A stretch of 33,484 nt of DNA from Anaerolineae bacterium (lineage in GTDB: Bacteria > Chloroflexota > Anaerolineae > Anaerolineales > Villigracilaceae): positions 1 to 33,484 of the forward strand of contig JABGQV010000223.1 in assembly GCA_018648655.1 (NCBI GenBank), given 5' to 3'. Made by a program: the position numbers and the translations under genes. The notes below the pieces were generated by a model that searched no databases, was not told where the DNA came from, and saw only the letters and a program-made list of their open reading frames with translations. Each line of letters opens with the position of its first letter. The stretch's first letter is position 1. This document shows, piece by piece, positions 28,772 to 33,484 of this stretch.

Positions 28772-29926
28772 CTACTGGGGAGCCTCTGTTGCAATGGGGG
28801 CAGCACCTGTCCATGAGAAAACTCGCCCAAAACTAATCGCGCCAGCAGATTCCCAAATCGGATCGCCTACTTCATCAGATCCAACCTGTCGAACAGTGAC
28901 AACTGTCCAGCGCAAAACATGGGGTAGATTATCTTTTGGTCTGAAAGATACAGGGACGATGAATTTCGTATCGCTCGCGTATTCAACAAGCTTCTGCCCT
29001 TCCCCTCCTGTAATATCTTCAACAACGATGCGGTAAATCTCGTTATCGTGCAAAATACCGATCGAAGACCATTGAAGGGTGACATTATCCTCTGCCAAAG
29101 TAAAGGATGCACCATCTGCAGGCAAAAGCAAGTTCGGGGCAGGATATGGGGGCGGTGTTGTTGGGGTTGGCGTTGGCCCCGGGGTGGCCGCACGCATACA
29201 AAGCGGAATCTGAATCTGCATTCCCAAGAAAACTGTATCTGTGCTCAATCCGTTATAGGATTTAATCGCATCTTGCGGTACAGCATAATTCGCGGCAATA
29301 CTGGAGAGCGTATCATTCTCTTGCACTGTAATAAGAACTTTTTCACAAGCTTGTTCTGTCGCTGCACCAGCTTCTAATGTAGGCGTAATTGTCGGAGGTG
29401 GTAAGGGAGTTGGATGGGGAATTTTCAATACCTGCCCAACTGTAAGATCGGTGCATTGCGCTGAGAGATTATTCAACAAAATAATACTTCGAGGGGATAC
29501 ATCAAAAGTGAAACCTAAAGCATTACAACTATCGCCAGCTTTCACCTCATAATCATAGGGCGGTTTGGGCGTAATCGTTGGTATGAGGGTTGGAGTTAGA
29601 GTCTGCGTAGGCGTTGTAGTAAGCGTAACGGTAACAGTGGCTGTGGATACAGCTGTAGGGGTCACGATTTTTTCAGTTCCCTGCAATGTGAAGAAAACCG
29701 TAGCTGCACCGGCAAGCAAAAAGAAAGCTAAAAGCCCTAAAGCCATAGGTAGACTAAGGGTAATTTTCGGCATAGCGCTTCCTTGCACGGTTCGTTTTGT
29801 TTGCGCCGTTTCTTCTGGTGCGTCAAAGCTTAAGCCACAAACGAGACACTTAGTTGCGTTTTCGCTGAGGCGAGTGCCACAAGTTGGGCAAATTTTAGTT
29901 TTGGATTCTTTCTCTATTTTACTCAT
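28772..29926 (-). CDS. Zinc-ribbon, single-TM protein with two LysM domains and C-terminal Ig-like region
   Basis: CPTCGTRLSENATKCLVCG; TM; YEVKAGDSCNALGFTFDV...LKIP and ITVQENDTLSSIAANYAVP...IQIP LysM repeats; T/P-rich linkers. Confidence 0.85.
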   Translation of the reverse strand: MSKIEKESKTKICPTCGTRLSENATKCLVCGLSFDAPEETAQTKRTVQGSAMPKITLSLPMALGLLAFFLLAGAATVFFTLQGTEKIVTPTAVSTATVTVTLTTTPTQTLTPTLIPTITPKPPYDYEVKAGDSCNALGFTFDVSPRSIILLNNLSAQCTDLTVGQVLKIPHPTPLPPPTITPTLEAGAATEQACEKVLITVQENDTLSSIAANYAVPQDAIKSYNGLSTDTVFLGMQIQIPLCMRAATPGPTPTPTTPPPYPAPNLLLPADGASFTLAEDNVTLQWSSIGILHDNEIYRIVVEDITGGEGQKLVEYASDTKFIVPVSFRPKDNLPHVLRWTVVTVRQVGSDEVGDPIWESAGAISFGRVFSWTGAAPIATEAPQ

Positions 29927-29936
29927 ACGGGGCAAG

Positions 29937-29942
29937 ATTATA
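29937..29942 (-). promoter_or_regulatory. Candidate extended -10 (TGGTATAAT) 10 nt upstream of the LysM gene ATG
   Basis: tggtataat-cttgccccgt-ATG. Confidence 0.5.
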
Positions 29943-30048
29943 CCATTGGAAATACAGATTTCAGAATGTGCGATTAAGAATAAGATTTCTACAAGGGAAA
30001 ATTCTTATTCCATATAACAAAGTCCCACGTTCATAGAGGGATTTTTCG

Positions 30049-31113
30049 TTATTTTACCTTAATTCCTTTGCCTGTTACAACTTCGCCAATATGCCAAAGG
30101 GGTTGAGCAAGTTCTTCTCCACGAGCCATAAATGCATCTAGTTTATCGGCGGGAACGGAGAGCAGTAAGCCTCCGCTGGTTTGGGCGTCAAAGAGGAGCA
30201 TCCTGCTTGCTTCATCTATATTATCTGCAAAGCTGACATGTTTCTCAAAATAAAGTTTATTATCTGCTGATCCACCAGGGAAAATCCATTCTTCAGCAAA
30301 TTCACGCGCATAGGAAAGCATGGGGATTTTCTTAAAGTTGAAATGCAAACCAACACCAGAAGTATCTGCCATTTCGTGGGCGTGACCAAGCAGGCTGAAG
30401 CCAGTAATATCTGTTGCTCCGCGGATACCAAATTCCAATGCTATTTCTGAAGCAGTTTTGTTGAGGCGTGCCATCCAGTCTACCACCTCATTTATCTGTT
30501 TGAGAGTAGCCTTCTGTTGTTTTATAGCGGTCGTTGCGGTTCCAAATCCAATTGGTTTGCTTAGTACAAGCGCATCCCCAACTTTTGCGCCGCTTTTCGT
30601 CATCATCTTGTCTATATCAGCAAATCCCAAAACAACCAAGCCGTATTTTGGCTCTTCGTCGGTGATGGTGTGTCCACCTGCAATGACTACGCCCGCTTCA
30701 TGTGATTTCTCTGCACCACCGCGCAAAATCTCGCTAGAAATTTCCGGAGGGAGCTGAGGCGGGAGCGCTGTGATATTAAGTGCAAGAAATGGACGCGCGC
30801 CCATTGCGTAAACATCTGAGAGACTATTTGCCGCAGCGATTGCGCCATAATTATAGGCATTATCTACAACTGGGGTAAAGAAATCAGTGGTAACAATAAG
30901 CGCGCGCTTATCATCTAATTTCCACGCAGCTGCATCGTCTGGATCGCCAATGCCAACTAGTAAATCAGGGTAATTTTCTTCTTTATATATATCTTGAATA
31001 GGACGCAGAACCTGCGCCAGCGCTTCTGCGCTTAGTTTTGAAGCTCAACCAGCACAAGATGCGAGACTAGTGAGACGTATTTTTTGTTCAGATGCTTTTA
31101 CGTTATCGGGCAT
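30049..31113 (-). CDS. selD: Selenide, water dikinase SelD, selenocysteine-containing (UGA codon at 31045-31047)
   Basis: Manual translation: [103 protein letters not shown] joined in frame to the listed ORF MGARPFLALN... Confidence 0.92.
31003..31018 (-). promoter_or_regulatory. SECIS-like hairpin downstream of the selD UGA
   Basis: GCGCAG-GUU-CUGCGU, apical GU, loop about 33 nt after the UGA. Confidence 0.65.
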
Positions 31114-31161
31114 GGAAGGCTCCAATTTTTGATTAAAAAAATCTATTACCTGTTGAAATTA

Positions 31162-31200
31162 AAAGTGGCGAGGGATATTTTACTAAATCCTCGCCACTTT
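31162..31200 (-). terminator. Hairpin terminator between the SPFH gene and selD
   Basis: AAAGTGGCGAGG / CCTCGCCACTTT 12-bp stem, T-rich tail on the minus strand. Confidence 0.75.
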
Positions 31201-31224
31201 CTCAACTACTTTCTATATTTCAAT

Positions 31225-32268
31225 TTACTGTGCAGGCGCCACAGTTACTCCTGTACCCGTATCTGGTAATGGGAAAAGGAAGGGAGAATCGTTTGGCAGC
31301 AGCATCACATCAATTTCAGGGCCGAGTTTGCTAATATATTGATAAGTAAGCAAGTCGGGTTTTCCTTGAATAACACTATTGATTAATTCTAGCGCTGCAG
31401 CTTCTGCTTCGGCTTCAATAAGACGTGCATCTGCCTGACCTTGTGCCGCAATAACTGTTGCATCTGCCTGACCTTGTGCTATTTGACGAGCTTGTTCAGC
31501 TTCTTGTTTCTTTGATTCAACAACAAATTTAGCTTGCTGAGCTTGTTGTTCAGCAATTTGTTTCTGCTCAACAGCTACAGCATATTCTGCGCTAAAGTGA
31601 ATGTCTCGTAAAACAAAATCGATAAGAAGCAAATTGTTTTCTAAAAATTTTTCTTCCATTGCTTCAGTGATAGCTACCTCTAATGAGGCACGTTGAGAAC
31701 TAACAATCTCTTCGATACCATATTGAGATGCTATATCACGGACAATACCACGTGTTGTTGGGCGAACAAGCTCATTACGATAACGATCTTGCCAATCAAT
31801 ATGAAGACGGGTGACTTTCGTATCATCTACTTGATAAATAATTGATGCGTCAATAAATACCTCTTGCCCATCTTTCGTACGCGCTCGTATCGAATCATCT
31901 CCAGAGATACTGCCTTCACTTGTTGCGGCAGACATGGTATAAGTTTGGCGAGAAATCTCATAACGTTTCACATTTTCTCCAGGAACAATCCAACGCAAAC
32001 CGGGGGTGAGAGCTTCTTCAATATATCCTTTTGGTGCTCTAAAAGAATAAGGTGAAACGACAACACCACGCTCTTGTGGCTCAATAAAAACAATGCCTGC
32101 GCTAATAATCGAAATGGCTAAAGCGAAAATAAAAGCACCGATACCAAAGCTTACAATCCCTTTGGTAGGCTGTTTTTTAGTGGCCCGCGTGACAATAATA
32201 AAAACAATGCCAAAAACAGCAAACCACGAAAGAGTTGCTAACCCTTGAAACATTACTGCAATATTCAT
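31225..32268 (-). CDS. SPFH / band 7 / prohibitin-family membrane protein
   Basis: N-terminal TMs; VFIEPQERGVVVS...LTPGLRWIVP; EQKQIAEQQAQQAKFVVESKKQEAEQ coiled coil; start ATG 32268 with gaggaag SD. Confidence 0.85.
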   Translation of the reverse strand: MNIAVMFQGLATLSWFAVFGIVFIIVTRATKKQPTKGIVSFGIGAFIFALAISIISAGIVFIEPQERGVVVSPYSFRAPKGYIEEALTPGLRWIVPGENVKRYEISRQTYTMSAATSEGSISGDDSIRARTKDGQEVFIDASIIYQVDDTKVTRLHIDWQDRYRNELVRPTTRGIVRDIASQYGIEEIVSSQRASLEVAITEAMEEKFLENNLLLIDFVLRDIHFSAEYAVAVEQKQIAEQQAQQAKFVVESKKQEAEQARQIAQGQADATVIAAQGQADARLIEAEAEAAALELINSVIQGKPDLLTYQYISKLGPEIDVMLLPNDSPFLFPLPDTGTGVTVAPAQ

Positions 32269-32294
32269 ATCTTCCTCCAAAATAACTAATAAAA

Positions 32295-32318
32295 AGGTTG
32301 GCTATATTAAGCCAACCT
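32295..32318 (-). terminator. Terminator-like hairpin in the 5' leader of the SPFH gene
   Basis: AGGTTGGCT-taatat-AGCCAACCTTTTT on the minus strand. Confidence 0.7.
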
Positions 32319-32402
32319 AGAACCCTTAGATAAACTTATAAAAAATAATACCATGCAACTATAAGTCGTGATATTGGAAATATATCAGAAATTTTTAAAA
32401 AG

Positions 32403-32426
32403 AAAAAGCCGCCCTTAGGCGACTTT
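32403..32426 (-). terminator. Terminator of the 32457-33386 gene
   Basis: minus: AAGTCGCC-taag-GGCGGCTTTTTC (one G-U pair). Confidence 0.7.
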
Positions 32427-32456
32427 AAGCTTAAAAAGATATCACTTCACTTATAT

Positions 32457-33386
32457 CTAATACCAAATTCTAAAAGAAGTACTCGTTTTTCCAGCAAGGT
32501 TTCGGTGTACAACACTCACATCTATCGTTACAGAGCTACCATGAATTTGTTTCGTAACAGGAAGCATTAAGGTTACAACACCTTTTTCGTCAGTCGTAAA
32601 GGAATGTGTTGTAACTGCTCCATCGGTCCAGTTTACAGTCGCCATGCCTGAGGCCCCTGAAACAGCTTGCAATCTTTGATCTTGCACAACAATAAAGATA
32701 GCTTGTTCGTCTGTTGAAACTGTAACAGCTTTCCAAGGAAAAGCACGCACATTTAACGACAGAACCTGCGCTTCTATCAAGGCGTTGAGTGGCTTAACGC
32801 CAGTCAAACGTACAGGATCTTCCCCAATATCACCAAAATAGATGGAGCCTAAATTCCCTACGACCACCTGTTGTCCATAAGGCTTAGAAGGATGCCATTC
32901 TAAACGCCCATTTTGAAAATACTGAACAATTATATTCTCTTGATATTCAAAAGGAGAGATTGGATAGCCTAAAAGAGATAACCCATTATTATCATTAAAA
33001 AAATCTCGGAAAGCAAAACAAACTAAAAACCCAGTATCAAACTCATCACAAGCTAGGGGATTATCAATACTAAGTTGTACACCCTTTTCATAATTCCATA
33101 ACCCCAAAGTTGACTGCCGAACCTGTCCATTAAATAATTCAAGTCTTGTGCGATGAAAATACTGCACCAATAGACCATCTCGATCTGTAAATTCTTCGGT
33201 GATAGGGTAGCCTAAAAGGGTTTCCGCATTTTCAATGCTCTCATAATAATCCCAAAATATACCCTGCACATTATGCCCCGTTTCATTAAAAAAACGAAAC
33301 TCTGTGCCTTGTGCCTTTACGGGAATTCCCCCCAAGAGCACCAATATAATAATAAGTCCCAAAAAATATCGTGCTATTTTCATCAT
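32457..33386 (-). CDS. Secreted protein with two LGFP-like repeats and a C-terminal Ig-like region
   Basis: Signal peptide; 'FNETGHNVQGIFWDYYES..NAETLLGYPITEEF..VQYFHRTRLEL' and '..LLGYPISPFEYQENIIVQYFQNGRLEWHP'. Confidence 0.75.
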   Translation of the reverse strand: MMKIARYFLGLIIILVLLGGIPVKAQGTEFRFFNETGHNVQGIFWDYYESIENAETLLGYPITEEFTDRDGLLVQYFHRTRLELFNGQVRQSTLGLWNYEKGVQLSIDNPLACDEFDTGFLVCFAFRDFFNDNNGLSLLGYPISPFEYQENIIVQYFQNGRLEWHPSKPYGQQVVVGNLGSIYFGDIGEDPVRLTGVKPLNALIEAQVLSLNVRAFPWKAVTVSTDEQAIFIVVQDQRLQAVSGASGMATVNWTDGAVTTHSFTTDEKGVVTLMLPVTKQIHGSSVTIDVSVVHRNLAGKTSTSFRIWY

Positions 33387-33392
33387 GGCACC

Positions 33393-33398
33393 ATTATA
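33393..33398 (-). promoter_or_regulatory. Candidate extended -10 (TGTGTATAAT) 6 nt upstream of the ATG
   Basis: tgtgtataat-ggtgcc-ATGATG. Confidence 0.5.
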
Positions 33399-33484
33399 CA
33401 CAAAAATCGTATAGTACGAAAGTAGGGTTTCCCAAGGGTTGTTCAGTTCTAAAAGATACGGTTCTATGTTATTCTCTTTCTAAA

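Noticed and set aside
30049-30804. Truncated selD / pseudogene
   Set aside because: The upstream frame is intact and encodes conserved SelD sequence with a single UGA exactly at the known Sec site and a SECIS-like hairpin.
1-33484. Prophage, transposase, defence island or biosynthetic cluster
   Set aside because: No integrase, transposase, phage structural, restriction, toxin-antitoxin or biosynthetic megasynthase signatures were found in any listed ORF.

Overview
This 33.5 kb window looks like a Chloroflexota (Anaerolineae-like) chromosomal segment. That assignment is inferred from family content only; no rRNA or tRNA is present. It carries about 18 real genes. They are two tandem secreted beta-helix/sortase fusion proteins, a UbiA-family prenyltransferase, a YgiQ-type radical SAM protein, an alpha/beta hydrolase, an agmatine-deiminase-family lipoprotein, a GyrA/ParC-type topoisomerase subunit, rpoC (with no rpoB beside it), a creatininase-family protein, a DUF6159-like membrane protein, priA, a CNNM/CBS hemolysin-family protein, a MEMO1-family protein, a NUDIX hydrolase, an anti-sigma/ECF sigma pair, a DUF3054-like protein, lysS, greA, a zinc-ribbon/LysM protein, selD, an SPFH protein and a secreted LGFP-like repeat protein. 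Main points of interest: (1) tandem proteins with an LPxTG motif directly in front of an intact C-terminal sortase domain in the same chain; (2) selD is a selenoprotein gene read through an in-frame UGA, truncated in the ORF track, with a SECIS-like hairpin; (3) priA carries two in-frame 39-nt insertions resembling dispersed palindromic repeats; (4) degenerate tandem heptamer arrays abut CDS ends at three separate loci; (5) several genes have a -10 box 6-10 nt upstream of ATG and no Shine-Dalgarno, suggesting leaderless transcripts; (6) rpoC has its own promoter and a three-hairpin leader; (7) the GyrA-like protein lacks a recognisable GyrA-box. All family calls come from motif recognition by eye; no database search was run.
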